Shown here: positions 1 to 43,455 of the stretch, piece by piece
How the letters are laid out: each line of letters starts with the position of its first letter
Position numbering within the stretch: position 1 is the stretch's first letter
NCBI GenBank assembly: GCA_963693365.1
Contig: CAVNZM010000001.1
Location: 18,972,001-19,036,000 of the forward strand
Length of the DNA stretch: 64,000 nt
Direction of reading: 5' to 3'
Source of the DNA: Amoebidium appalachense
Lineage: Eukaryota; Ichthyosporea
Notes under the pieces: generated by a model
Told to the model about the DNA's origin: nothing
The model's database searches: none
Seen by the model: only the letters and a program-made list of their open reading frames with translations
Position numbers and translations under genes: made by a program

Positions 1-11868
<11,868 letters not shown>

Positions 11869-14576
11869 GGCCGTGAACCGCTTGGCAGCTGTTGTTGATC
11901 ACACCTTGAAAACCACGATAATTTTCAGGTTTTATATAGTAGTGTGTTCCTGCTTTCGAAAATCTCAATGCCTCCGGCGCAACACCAAAATAACCACGCA
12001 CTGTAGCCGGGCTTGGGTTCACAGCTGTTTCCTTTTTCTAGCGAGAATGGTAGACTAAAACCGAAAGATTAAGTAAAGAATAGCTCGGACTAGAGCCGGG
12101 GGAGCTGGGCTGAGGACCTTACTGAATTCAGTTCCTCGGCGAAGTGTGAGAGATTCAGTGCTACAGTTTTCTAAAGTTCTAGGCACCTGGATAAGAAACG
12201 ATCACTACGCTCACTTATTCGCACTACGCTCACTTATTTGTAGGGCTGCATGAACACCTTGGTGCTGGAAGTAAAAATGCGCGCCAAAATGCATGTGAGC
12301 ATCTTTTGCGTAAAAAGTGAAACAGGGATATATTACCTTCATATCTACATCAAACAAATTTGTCTTACTATCTAGATAGTTATCTCAATAAGACAACAAC
12401 TGCCTTTATTCATGGTGAATTTATTCAAGATAGCAGACATGAAAATTTAAAAAAACCTAGACTATTGATCAATCCGTGACCGATACCCCTCTTGCTAAAC
12501 GTCGTTCACTCAGTAGCAAGAAGTTTTGAAAGTTTCCCCTCTATTTGTCTAAGTCACCCGCACCGAGTTGATTTTGATAATAAGAATAATAGTTTGCTGG
12601 CACACGAGTTTGGCGACCTCTGGTGCGCGTGCCACTGCCCGAGCACAGCATGTGAAGTCTAGGGTTCACTTTGTTTTGTGCATTTGGATTACAAGGGATG
12701 TGTGTAGGCGGAAAAATTATCAGAATTTCGGTGACACCCGTTACCGAGTCATCAAAAGGGCATACATATGCGTAATCACTCGTTACAACAGCCTGTTGGT
12801 GGTGCTACGGTATACAGCTAGTCTCGGAGGTCATACAAAAACAAGCTGCGTGCAACACCCGGCAAGAGTGTCAACTCCGCCGATTCTCTCTAGTCACTAC
12901 CTAGATCTCGTACCCAAGGCAGCCCCAATGTAAGGAGGGTGATCGAAGGAGCCTTTCGAGCTCGCAAGGAAGGTGGGTAGGGTGGGGGAGGGGGGGGGGG
13001 GGGGGGATGTGGACATGGTGGGGGACAGGAAGTCACGGTCATCTTAACACATCTTGCCATGCCTCGGGTATTAAACCGTGTAAAGAGAGGAAAGGGAAAT
13101 GCCCTCTTTCCCATCCCCACCGCTATACACACACGCTCAAACGACTAAGTTGACGTAATGGAAATGAGGTGGAGTCAAAGAAAGCAGCAAAAAAAAAAAG
13201 GTTCCCCGGGGTGCACATTTTGCATAAAACGTAATTTTTTTGGACCGCTAGCCGAAAACAGTGTCATTATAGAAGAAAATTATTAAAGGCGGAAGGCCAT
13301 TGTATCTCAACAGCGTTCAACTCAAAATAACCCGTTTTAACGCAGCTCACTTGAGATTCGAGGGCGCGGGGGGAAAAGTGCACAAATTTCTGGCTCGTAA
13401 AACGTGCTTTCATGGGGGCCCTTCACACAACAACTGATGTGATGTAATGGGCAGCTTTTACTACGAGGACTTTGCAATTATTGATATCGATGGCAAATTT
13501 TCAACTTATTTTTGTTGATGAACGCCTGGAGGAAGAGCCTCGAGCTCGCCTTACGAAGTTACTGTGCCTTTAGTCACCTGCGTGCACACATAAACACTTT
13601 TACTGTAGTCACTGTAAGCCTGCTGCACAACTGCTGCTGGCAGCCCGGCGGCCTGCAGGGCTGCGGGCAAGCCCGCCGGCTGCGCGCCAAAATTTTCAGT
13701 TGGTGAAAGCGGCGCCTGATGTTAAGCCAATCATTTTCTTTTCTGATCCGTTTTATTATCGTAGGTGTATGGGAAGGAAGATCCGCATGTGGTCCTTCTC
13801 CGAGTCTTGCAAAACAACAGTAGTAACAATGTTTCATAAGGGAAGGGCTCCAGCAATAAATATATTTATTAAATACCTAGTACGAGCAGGATTTCAGGGG
13901 CGCAGGGGTGGGGAGCGCTCAGCTCACGGTCCCCCGCGGCGTGCTGAGAACGGCAGAAGCTCGAAGCCGGTACGCGCACGTGTCGAAACACACCTGGCAA
14001 AACACTGGCGAATTGAAATATTCCAACGGCTTCAACCTGAACTATCGATGAAAGTTATATTCACTTAGTCTAAAATAAATAATTTGAATAATATCTTGCA
14101 TTTTTTTGTTATTAAAACACTTTTTTTCAGTGTTGATGTGCACATTGTTAATGTTGCATGCTTCGAATGTTCTCACGCTTCTCTCGTTCGCGAAAAGCTT
14201 CCGTTCATTGGAAGCTAGTCACGCAGAATACTTTCCGCATCACGTTCGACTAACAGCACATGCATTTCAGCCAATCAACGTGGAGTGGTGCGGTACATCT
14301 TTTGACATTCGACTTGAAAAAAATTTCTTGCCGCCAACATAGTTTCTTCACGTCCACGCTGGTCAGCACAGGAGACACAGCTGTTTCAATTTTTTTCACC
14401 TTGCTTCTGGCTATGTTAGTGAGGTGGAAAAAGACAGCGTCTAGGTGTTGTTAGTCCTGCAGTGGAGATAGTAGCACAGCCCCGTTTTTTAAAGGAAAGC
14501 CAGCCCTTAAGAAGTAGCTTGAGCTTTGTTACATAAGCAACTAGATTACCAAGTGCCTGTACAAACTCGCACCACC
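11869..14576. promoter_or_regulatory. Divergent spacer between nucleoporin and desaturase genes
   Basis: A 2.7 kb head-to-head spacer that should hold both promoters. A TGACGTAA (CRE-like) lies at 13151-13158, and CCAAT boxes occur near 13726 and 14270. Two poly-G runs are present near 12990. ORFs of up to 122 codons exist here, but none shows recognisable family motifs, so none is called as a gene. The actual transcription starts cannot be placed. Confidence 0.5.
12203..12240. repeat. Two-copy tandem repeat, 19-bp unit
   Basis: Two adjacent copies (12203-12221 and 12222-12240) that differ only near the last bases, within the divergent spacer. Confidence 0.85.
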
Positions 14577-17500
14577 ATGGTTCCCCGCACTGAGAAACGG
14601 GTGGATCCCGTGTCCGAGGCCCCCAATACCGCTGCCTCAAGGGCACCAGTTATGCCTAAGACGACACATGTTGGGCCTCTGAAGGAGTTCACGCGCGTAG
14701 ACTACAACCAGGTGGGTGCAGGCTAACGACAAAAGTGGGATAAGAGGTTTGTCTTTTAGTTATACTTCCCGGTTAGATTGCTCTCTTTTGCATTTTTTCT
14801 GGCTGCCGAACTAACCTGGCGCTTCCAAGATGTTTTTCTGGGAGAGCTGGGAAAGGAGGACATGTGGGCATGCTGGCGTTTGGAAAGGGGAGGATGGATG
14901 TGAGAGGGCGGGGGGGAGGGGGTTAGCTGACGTTTATTGGTGCCTGCGCATATAATGGTGTCTGGGTGGGTGTGGGTTTGTGGTAGTGGTGGGGATGGGG
15001 AAAGGGGATAGATTGCGTTTGAAGACGAAGATAGCTCACGACTCTTTTGGTTGGTTACTCCGTCGCTACACGCCAATGACAGTGGTGAAGCTCGGGCTAG
15101 GCTGGCCAGAGCAAGGGTCATGGCATGTTATGGGTGGGAAGGGTGGAACATGTTAGTTTGCAGCTCCGTGGTAAGAAAAAGTAGATACAGGTGGTCAGTG
15201 CTATTTTCTCTCCCCTTTGACCCCTTCACCTCTGTTTTTTCGTGGTTGTGGTGCAGTCGAGACGTGAGTAAGAGCCGCTGTTCTGATGGTTACTGGTACG
15301 CACAGCCGCACTGGAAAAGGCGAAAGGCCATTATGGCAGCACATCCGGAGGTAGAGGACTTGCACGTGTACGATCCGGTCAGTGCAGTTTGGACTGTGGC
15401 CCTCGTGGCTACCATGTACTGCATTTGCTTCTACCTTAAGGTACATTTTATGGATGAGCTTCATGAGCTATCTGTGATAATGCGTGCCCCAGACGCTTGT
15501 GGGCCCTCTTCCCTCCGTGGGCCCCCCCTGAGGATGGGCTCTGCTTATTATGCATACTCTTTATGTATGGCTTGCATTCTGCATCGTGTTATCCGTTTGT
15601 TCTTGTGTACTTCGTACTTTTTGACGCATTCAAAACCCCCCTTCCCCTCCGCTCATTCCCCCAATTTTCTTTATCCGAATCTTGCCTCTGCTCACTGCAA
15701 ACCAGCACATCTCAGTTATGGCTTCTCAGTTATGGCTGATTTGGGAGAGCGATGAACTGGTTACTTTTGGGACTCTTCTAATCTACACGTGCACGTGTAT
15801 GTGCATGGACACTGTCTTAGTATGGAGGTTGTGTTGCGCATCTGTATTTTGGACGTGTGTGTGTGTGGTGGTGGTGGTGTGTGTGTGTGGGAAGGGGGGG
15901 GGGGGGGGGGGGGCACACACACTTGCCCACGCACACCCATCATATTCTCTAAGCGATTCCCTGCCTGTCGTTATGTGTTGCACACACACATGTGCGCGTG
16001 TGCGGTGATATGCACACAAAAGAAGATCGGCTTGATACAAGATGGGAACGTTTCAGGACTATGCATAAACCGGATGCAAACGATCATACCTTGTTGCATA
16101 TAGGATGGCTATAGCTCGATATCATCCCCTTTTGCCCATTAAGGTTTGGCATTCAACTGTTCATCTTTGTCGAAATGCTTTGACATTCCCATTGTGTCCC
16201 TCATGTTGTCGGGTTCTTCGTTTGTTTGGCTCTCCACATTTATGCACGTGGTTGTCTTGGTGTTGTTCGCCGTCAGACACACGACTCTGCCTTTACCCCC
16301 TCTTCCCCGTTCCCCCCCCCCCCCCCCCCCCCCCCCCCCGTCCCTTTCTCCCGCTTTTTTGCGTACACAGCTGTACTTCGTGCCGAGTAATAATCCTCCC
16401 CTCCCCCTTCCCCCCCCCCCCCCCCCCCTCCCCCCCGCCTCTCCCAGAGGGAATATTACTGGTTTGAAATCTCCTTTTCGCTGCACCGAATTTTCTGTGC
16501 TTTGTTCTTTTTGTGTCGTGTTATTTTCTTCTCCGCATCACTATGTGGCTAAATGCACCTGCATCGGCTTTTGTAGTTAGCTGATTGTGCAGGAGACTTT
16601 TTGTACCGGGCATGGAGTACTCCCCCTGGGGCGCGCGCACACACACACACCACCACCACCACCACACTGACACACACTCGCAGTCACACACACACAAACA
16701 TGTGTGTTTCTTTTGCATGTCGCTGATATGCTTGATACATTTCGTTGTGTGTCATGTTGATTATGTCCGAGTTCTCGCGCCCTTTGCCTGCAAAAGCGAT
16801 TTCAAGAATGACAGTAGCCGTGTGTCGTTGGGGAGGAAGTGGAAGGAGAGGGGAAAGGGGGCGGGCATATTTTGGAGGGAAATCTGTACCGTTGTATCGT
16901 TTTGACCCAGGCTTTTGCTTTAGTTTTTGACATTTTTAGTCTGAATGTAGGTGAGGGCCCAATTCGTGGTGTTGCATGCTATACGACAGATGTCGATGTT
17001 GTGAGCTTGGACTGCTTTGTTGTCTACATGTCGACGTATAGCTGTTGCTGGTGCTTGTTTCTTCCTCGTTGCTCACTCTCTCTGATGCACTCTCTGTCCC
17101 CCTCCCTCCCTCCCTTTCTCTTCTCCCTCTCTTTCTCTCACTCCTCCCCCCCCCCCCCCCCCCCCCCCCCCCTGCCCACCCATGTTCAAGTGAAGCAGTA
17201 TCTGAATTGGTTTCGTTGACGAGGTGAATGGGACGAAACTCGGGTACTGTTATGGCGTGGGCCTCCCTGAAAATGGGCTCTGCTTTCTATGCATACTCTT
17301 TATGTATGGTTTGCACTCTGCATCGTGTTATCCGATGTTCATGTGTACTTCGTACTTTGACGCATTCAATCCCCCCCCCCCCCCCCCCCCACCAGAGGAT
17401 GGGATCTGCTTATTTTGCATTCTCGTTGTGTGGTTTGCACTCTGCATCGTGTTGCCCGTTGTTTATGTGCACTTCGTGTTTAAAGTGCATTCAACCCCCC

Positions 17501-17815
17501 CCTGACAGGGTGAGCTCTGCTTATTGTGCATACTGCTTATGTGTGGTTTGCACTCGGCTTTGTGTTGCCCGTTATGAATGTGTACTTCGTACTCTATAAC
17601 ATTCAATCCCTCCTCTCCCCTCCCTCTCCTCCCTCCCTCCCTCTCCTTGTGTGTGGGTGGTGTGTGTGTGTTGGGGGAGGGGGAGGGGGGAGTATCTGTT
17701 TGTGTGTGGGGGGTGGAGGGGGGGGAGGATGAGAGTCCCTTCTTGTATGTGTGCGTGTTTGTACCCTTTTGATTTTTTTTTTTTTTTTTTTGGGGGGGGG
17801 GGGGGGGGGGATGGT

Positions 17816-17846
<31 letters not shown>

Positions 17847-18736
17847 GGGATGGTTTGTGCATGTACCCATCTATATTTCTAGGTGTGCAGGATCTCACAT
17901 TGTTCCTAACACAGGACTACAGCTGGGGGGCACTGTTTGCTGTGGGCTACATCTTTGGGGCCGTAGTGGACCATGCCCTGTGGGTGCTCGTGCACGATCT
18001 GGGCCACGAGACGGCATTCAAGACCAAGTGGCTAAATCACGTCTTCCTTCTCATGGCTAATGTGCCCCACATATTCCCTTCCGCTGTCACTTTCAAGTAT
18101 TACCACAAGCAGCACCACACCAACCTCAACGAAACATATCAGGATCCCGACATTCCGGGCCCCACGGAGCAGCGTCTGTTTGGCAACTCGACGCTTGGGA
18201 AGATGGGATACCTTCTGTTCTTCCCCCTCCTTCAGGTTGTGCGAACACACCGGTACGGAGAGTTGTATTTCGATCGCTGGGTGTTGCTAAACTATCTCAC
18301 ATCCATCCCTATCAACCTCTACGTTCTGTTTTTCTGGGGGCCCAAGGCACTTTTCTTCCTTTTGGTGAGCTCCATTTTCTCCATCGGTCTTCACCCCGTT
18401 GGTGCACGGTGGATTGCCGAGCACTATGCGCTGAGGCCGGAGCAGGAGACATATTCCTACTACGGACCCGTTAATCTGGTTGCGTTTAACATTGGCTACC
18501 ACAACGAACACCACGATCTTCCACGTATTCCCTGGTCCAAGCTCCCTGCACTCACAAAGACGGCACCAGAGTTCTATGAGCCACTCTATGCACACCCGTC
18601 TTATCTCGGTCTGCTATGGAATTTCTTCACCAACCCGAACTTTACACTGCAGTCTCGTGTGGTGCGTGAGAGCAAGGGGGTGACGAAAGAAGAGCAAGCC
18701 GCGTACGAGGGCTCTGACATGAAAAAGGCTGTGTGA
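14577..18736 (+). CDS. DEGS1: Sphingolipid delta-4 desaturase (dihydroceramide desaturase)
   Basis: Inserts the 4,5 double bond into dihydroceramide to give ceramide, at the ER membrane. Coding exons: 14577-14711, 15306-15440, 17891-18736, all joined in phase 0, 371 aa. The start has a textbook ACCACCATGG context. The family N-terminal lipid-desaturase segment spans the exon 1/2 junction (YNQ then PHWKRR, where the animal enzyme has TDQPHADRR). Three histidine boxes bind the di-iron centre: HDLGH (125-129), HKQHH (162-166) and HNEHH (294-298). Hydrophobic segments lie between them. At 371 aa it is longer than the roughly 323-aa animal enzyme, the extra length being mostly N-terminal. The in-frame glycine-rich ORF upstream of 17891 is intron, because only the CAG at 17888-17890 preserves phase. 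Intron 2 carries four copies of the C-bracketed repeat. Confidence 0.93.
15529..15635 (+). repeat. C-bracketed interspersed repeat, type A copy 1
   Basis: Begins TGAGGATGGGCTCTGCTTAT after a C7 run, passes through the shared core GTACTTCGTACTT and ends GACGCATTCAA before a C run. It lies in desaturase intron 2, sense orientation. Confidence 0.85.
17268..17608 (+). repeat. Three head-to-tail C-bracketed repeats, type A copies 2-4
   Basis: Copies at 17268-17370, 17391-17494 and 17503-17608, separated by C runs. Each carries the GGGCTCTGCTT-like start (GGGATCTGC in the second), a middle block TTTGCACTC, and a TTCGT-core and CATTCAA end. They diverge by point changes. All lie in desaturase intron 2, sense orientation. 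Confidence 0.87.
17773..17849. repeat. Double T(n)G(n) tract
   Basis: T19-G19 (17773-17810) followed by T11-G24 (17815-17849), ending about 40 bp before the last desaturase exon. Confidence 0.9.
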
Positions 18737-19680
18737 TGTTATCGGTGTGTTCGTGTGCTAGCTGGTACTATATTCTTCACGCTTTATATATGGTTTGGCA
18801 CATAGTTCAGCAACTGGGTTGCAATGTAAACGCTTTGCGCTGATCAGGGTGGTCGGGGGACTCGTATACATAGGTTTTTCCTTTGACATATAGCATAATC
18901 TTATACATCAAGTATCTCTCTCTCTTTTTTTTTTTATTGAACACTAGCTTTAAGTGACTTCTTGACCATGGGGTGGTTTGTTTGAGTGCCTGCAGCTTTA
19001 TAATGATATTGTAGAAGGCTTGTTTGTTTCCCTGGCATGTAACCGCGCTGTAATTAAATATTCCTTATGGGGATTAAGGTGGGGGACGCTGTGTTTCTTT
19101 GACCACAACTGTTATTAAGCCTCTATAATGTAGTGTTGCAGTGATGGGTGATGATTTTTTTTTTCTTGGTTTGTTTGACATTGATTCATGTAAGGGGGTA
19201 GCCTTACAGTACAGTGTCGTGATGTCTGGCGGCATGGAACAAATGTGTACCCGTGTGACCAAACTGTCCGTTGGTGGGCAAGAACATAGATGGTGTGCTG
19301 CTGCTGCCTTGTACATGTTCGGCTTTTGCCTGTTCTTGCCATCATGGTGATGCGAAATACAAACCTCGAAACTGGTACCTGTGCTGGTGTCTGTGTATCT
19401 GGGCCTCCATCCATTTTACACATCAAGTTCTTGGTTAATTGTGCAGCGCAGGTACTTCGGGCTGCGTCATGACCGTCTGCGCATGCTTTCTGGAAAGGCC
19501 TTCCCCCCCTCCCTCCCTCCCCCCCCCCCCCCCCCCCCCCCCTTCCTCCCCAAACTCACCCACCGTACACACACACACACACACACACACACATGACTAA
19601 CAATCCACCACCACCACCATCACTTGCTTTTTATGCCGTATACGGCCATGACTGATAATGAAAAAGGTAACCTCCCCCCT

Positions 19681-19722
<42 letters not shown>

Positions 19723-19798
19723 CCCGCGGACAACCGTGCATGCGCACCACGCACACATGGCCACATGTACATACACGCACACACAAAAATACGAACGC

Positions 19799-19851
<53 letters not shown>

Positions 19852-20274
19852 AAGTTTAACAAACAAAGAAATATTTGTGGCACACAACAATACAATGCGG
19901 AACTGGTCAACCTTTCGATCCTCCTTCAGCCTCACGTGATGTCACAGATGTAGCTCAGGCCTGCAGCGTGAAGTTCATATCCGACAAATTCAAAACCACC
20001 CTCAAATGAAACAAACCCTCGTGCTGAAGGCGGGCGTGCCCACGCGTACGGTGTCCTTTATTTGAGTCTAACAGAGCTCCTCAGAAGCTGCAGCCAGCTA
20101 CACTCATCTCAGAACATCGACATGTACAACTCTTACAGGTAGCAAGTTCTTTATTGCCTTCACACTAATTTACAAGTACTTTGGTGGTGTTGCTCTACCA
20201 AACAAGAGGTCCATTTAATAATCATCAGGGTAATATGCGTTAGTCCCGTGGGCATTGAACTCGAATCCGCGAAT
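18737..20274. other. Convergent 3' spacer between desaturase and ARF-like gene
   Basis: The two genes face each other here, so this 1.5 kb should contain both 3' UTRs. No canonical AATAAA was found on plus near the desaturase stop. A (CA)n array lies at about 19804-19846 and C tracts at 19520-19542 and 19682-19721. No further gene is seen. Confidence 0.6.
20150..20155 (-). terminator. Poly(A) signal for the ARF-like gene
   Basis: TTTATT on plus, which is AATAAA on the minus strand, about 120 nt past the ARF-like stop codon. Confidence 0.6.
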
Positions 20275-20655
20275 TCATTCAACCTGTACTTGCTGTTTCG
20301 AATCCAGAGCATTCACAAGCCAATCTAATCCTTCGTACAAGCCATCACCTGTTAACGCATTGCTTGGTTGCACCTTCCATTTACGATTAAGCGATTGCAA
20401 ATTCAATGCACTTGTAACCGTTTCTGTGTCTGCAGCCCCAGGCAGGTCATTCTTGTTTGCAAATACGAGTAACACGGCGCTTTCTAGCTCGGGTGCTTCC
20501 ATCAATATTTTCAACTCGTGCTGTGCCTGTGGTTGAACGACAGTGAATATTGGATTGTTACGTGCACAACGGCTTTAAGATATATTAATGTGCAAGTTAG
20601 AGTATGTGATGGCATTGGCATGGTGGCAGGAAATAGGACCTATGAAATCCCCCCC

Positions 20656-20690
<35 letters not shown>

Positions 20691-21665
20691 CCCCCCCCCC
20701 CCCCCCCACACCCACCCCCCTTGTTTTTTGTTGTTGTTGCGTGTGTGTGTGTGTGGCGGCGGCCCCCCCTCCTCTTGTTTTTGTTGTCGTGTGTGAGTGT
20801 GGCTGGGGGAAGAGGGGGGGGTGGGGGTGGGGGTGGGGTGGGGGTGGCGGTGGGTGGGTGGGTGGGTGGGGGGGGGGGGGGGGGGGGGGGGAGTCTTGGG
20901 GCCCATCGCACGGCAAACACACACGGACACATTCCCGCACTCTGCCTCCCCCCTCCCCCCTCCCCCCTCCCCCGAAGCCCTCTCCTTCCTTCCATTTAAA
21001 CCTTCCTTAAAAGGTGAAGGGAAAAGGTGTGACCGGGTGTGCATGTACTTGCGGGTGAGCCTTTGTGCATCGTCTGTGTGTCTATGTGTGTGTGTATATG
21101 CGCGCACGGGTGCGCATCAATGCCACCCCAGGTTTGTGCCTGTATGTGTGTGTGTGCAACGGTGTGCACGTACGTGCACGAAATAACGGCACGTGCGGGA
21201 GGTGCAGGTGGAGGAGGGGGAGGGATCACGGAGATAGGAGGTGGAGATCTAGAGGAGGAGAACTTTGAGACAAGGGGAAGAGCGAGGCCCGGGGAGCCTC
21301 CCCGGGGAGAGGGGGGAGGGGGGGAGGGGGGGGGGGGGGGGGCGCCCGGGAGGTAGGGAGGCAGGGGGTTGGGTGGGTGGCTGTGTGATGATCAGTAAGG
21401 CAGAGAGGAGGGAAGAAGCCAGGGAGGGGACGGAGAGACCCCGAGAGAGGGAGAGGGGAAGGGAGGTAGGGAAGGAGGGAGTAAGGGATGGAGGCAGGAG
21501 GGAGGGAGGCACGAAGGGAGAGGGTAGGGTGATGGTGGTGGTGGTGGTGGTGGTGGTGGGGGGGGGGGGGGGGGAAGAGGGAGGGGCGCGGCTCCATGTT
21601 GTTTTTGGCATCTCTTTATCTTTAACTTATTTCAATTTTCTATTTGACTTTTTTTTTTTTTTTTT

Positions 21666-21704
<39 letters not shown>

Positions 21705-21743
21705 AGGGGGAAGGGGCGAGGGGGGAGGGGAGGGAGGGGGGAA

Positions 21744-21781
<38 letters not shown>

Positions 21782-22489
21782 CTAAGTGGGTGTTCGTTTT
21801 TGTACCCTCCAGAGACGGTAGAAGCCGGGAAGCCCCGGGGAAGGAAGAGCTTGGAAACTAAGGGGGGGGACCAAACAGGTTCCCTCACGAGATTATGCAG
21901 ACGAAGGAAACATGTCTGGTGAATTCAAACAGGCATTCTCGGGAACATCCAAATAAAAATTCAAGTCTGCCTCTCGTCCACTTATCGACTTCACCCTGCG
22001 GTTGAGTTGCCTAGTCTCTGAGTTCTCCAAACTTCACCCTAACCCCTCTCTGCCCCTTCTTTCGGCTAGTGTATGCAATATAAAAACGAGAGGGGAAGGG
22101 GGGAGGGGGGAGGGGGGTGGAAGGGAGGGGGGCAGAGGGGGGAAAGGAGGGTACGCCGAGGAAAAGGGTCATCACACACATACCTCTGCAAACCTTGGGT
22201 GATCGGTTGAGTCGACAACAAAGATAATACCACATGTGCCCGGAAAATAGTGTCGCCAGAGAGGGCGCAGCCCGGTTGACCCACCCACGTCCCACACAGT
22301 GAAAGTTGAGTTCTTGCGTTTAATTGTTTCTGCATTGAAACCAACGGTAGCTATCGTGCTTACTGTATGGTTGAGCTTCACACGATATAGTATGGTCGTT
22401 TTTCCTGCAAAGTCGAGCCCAACCATGAGTAAGCGAGTGTTTGCCCTACCCCAGATTTTGTCGAACAAAGTGGAAAAAACCGAGCCCAT
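20275..22489 (-). CDS. ARF-family small GTPase with Ser in place of the catalytic Gln
   Basis: Membrane-traffic GTPase of the ADP-ribosylation factor family. Two coding exons, 22489-22184 and 20526-20275, join in phase 0 to give 185 aa, the usual ARF length. Visible features: MGSVFS start with Gly2 for N-myristoylation; P-loop GLDFAGKTT; switch I around [13 protein letters not shown] followed by [12 protein letters not shown] base-recognition motif; and the [12 protein letters not shown]-terminal helix. The WDVGG is followed by Ser, where ARF1 has the catalytic Gln71, read directly from the codon TCA. The donor is GTATGT and the acceptor CACAG. It clearly belongs to the ARF/ARL family, but which subgroup cannot be settled by eye, so no symbol is given. 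It is divergent from the EPS15-like gene. Confidence 0.92.
21649..21704. repeat. T27-G29 compound homopolymer tract
   Basis: A T run passing directly into a G run, inside the single intron of the ARF-like gene, followed by further G-rich sequence to about 21780. Confidence 0.92.
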
Positions 22490-23379
22490 AATGAGATGCT
22501 TGCTGGCACGTCTTGGCTGTGCCTTCTAGCCGCTGTACAACCATATCTTCTCTATCTGTAGACTATGCAAAGAGAGGAGGCGCACGTGATCAGTCGGTTC
22601 CACAACACCACTTCTGCATGTCAGAGAGGACCTTAACTACCTCAATAGGTATGCCGATGCTCTCTACTTTGCAGCAGACAAGTTTGACAAGGCAAAATAT
22701 TGTGCAATTAACTCCTTCTTTGTGCGCGTTTAACAAGCGATGTCCGACTTTGCTTTGTGCTTGATAAAAAGATCCTTGCATGTATTGTGTTAGTCGTCCA
22801 GCCTGAGCACGGAAAAAGATCTATGAGCAAACCAAGCTTGCGTGTAGGTGCATGTGTCGAGATTATCGGGTTCGTCCAATCAAGAATGGGGAACCTGCAT
22901 GCAACCACTATTTCCCGTGCAAAAAAAGAACATGCAGAGGGTTAGTGAGTCGCTTCAAGCCTAGGTTCATAAGGCCAGCATTATTCAGATCTTCACGAAG
23001 TTCATGTTTCGAGACAAAAGTAGTGTTGTCACTGTCGTGATGGCATGCAAATTGCAAGCGCGATTTAGTGATGCTTGAAAAGTCGTCTTGATATGGTAAT
23101 GATTATAAGTGTTTCAAAGTTTAACAACTTGTCAAATAAGGATTATAAAATTTAGTGCCTTGTTTGCGTTTTTTATAACCTTGATAGGGCACTTTTTATC
23201 CACAACCAATCGCCGCAAATTCGCTTACCAACTATATAGATCCTTCAAAAATAGGCCTTCACAAGAGTCTCCAAGACTCAAGAAAAAAACTCGAGTTCTT
23301 CCTACTTTTGCTCAAACAAGCAGCTCTGCTAAAAATTCTTTACAGTTAGCTAAGGCACTGGGTTACAGAGCTCAGAAAA
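22490..23379. promoter_or_regulatory. Divergent promoter spacer, ARF-like / EPS15-like
   Basis: An 890 bp head-to-head spacer without long homopolymers. CCAAT boxes lie at 22876-22880 and 23206-23210, and AT-rich TATA-like sequences occur near 23143 and 23171. This is the natural place for both promoters; no transcription start can be fixed from sequence alone. Confidence 0.5.

Positions 23380-43455
<20,076 letters not shown>

Noticed and set aside
12568-12933. 121-codon ORF in the NUP155/desaturase spacer
   Set aside because: No recognisable domain, promoter or splice context; likely chance ORF.
17651-17890. In-frame N-terminal extension of the last desaturase exon
   Set aside because: It consists of T/G homopolymers, lacks family homology, and splicing at the CAG ending at 17890 restores phase and the family alignment.
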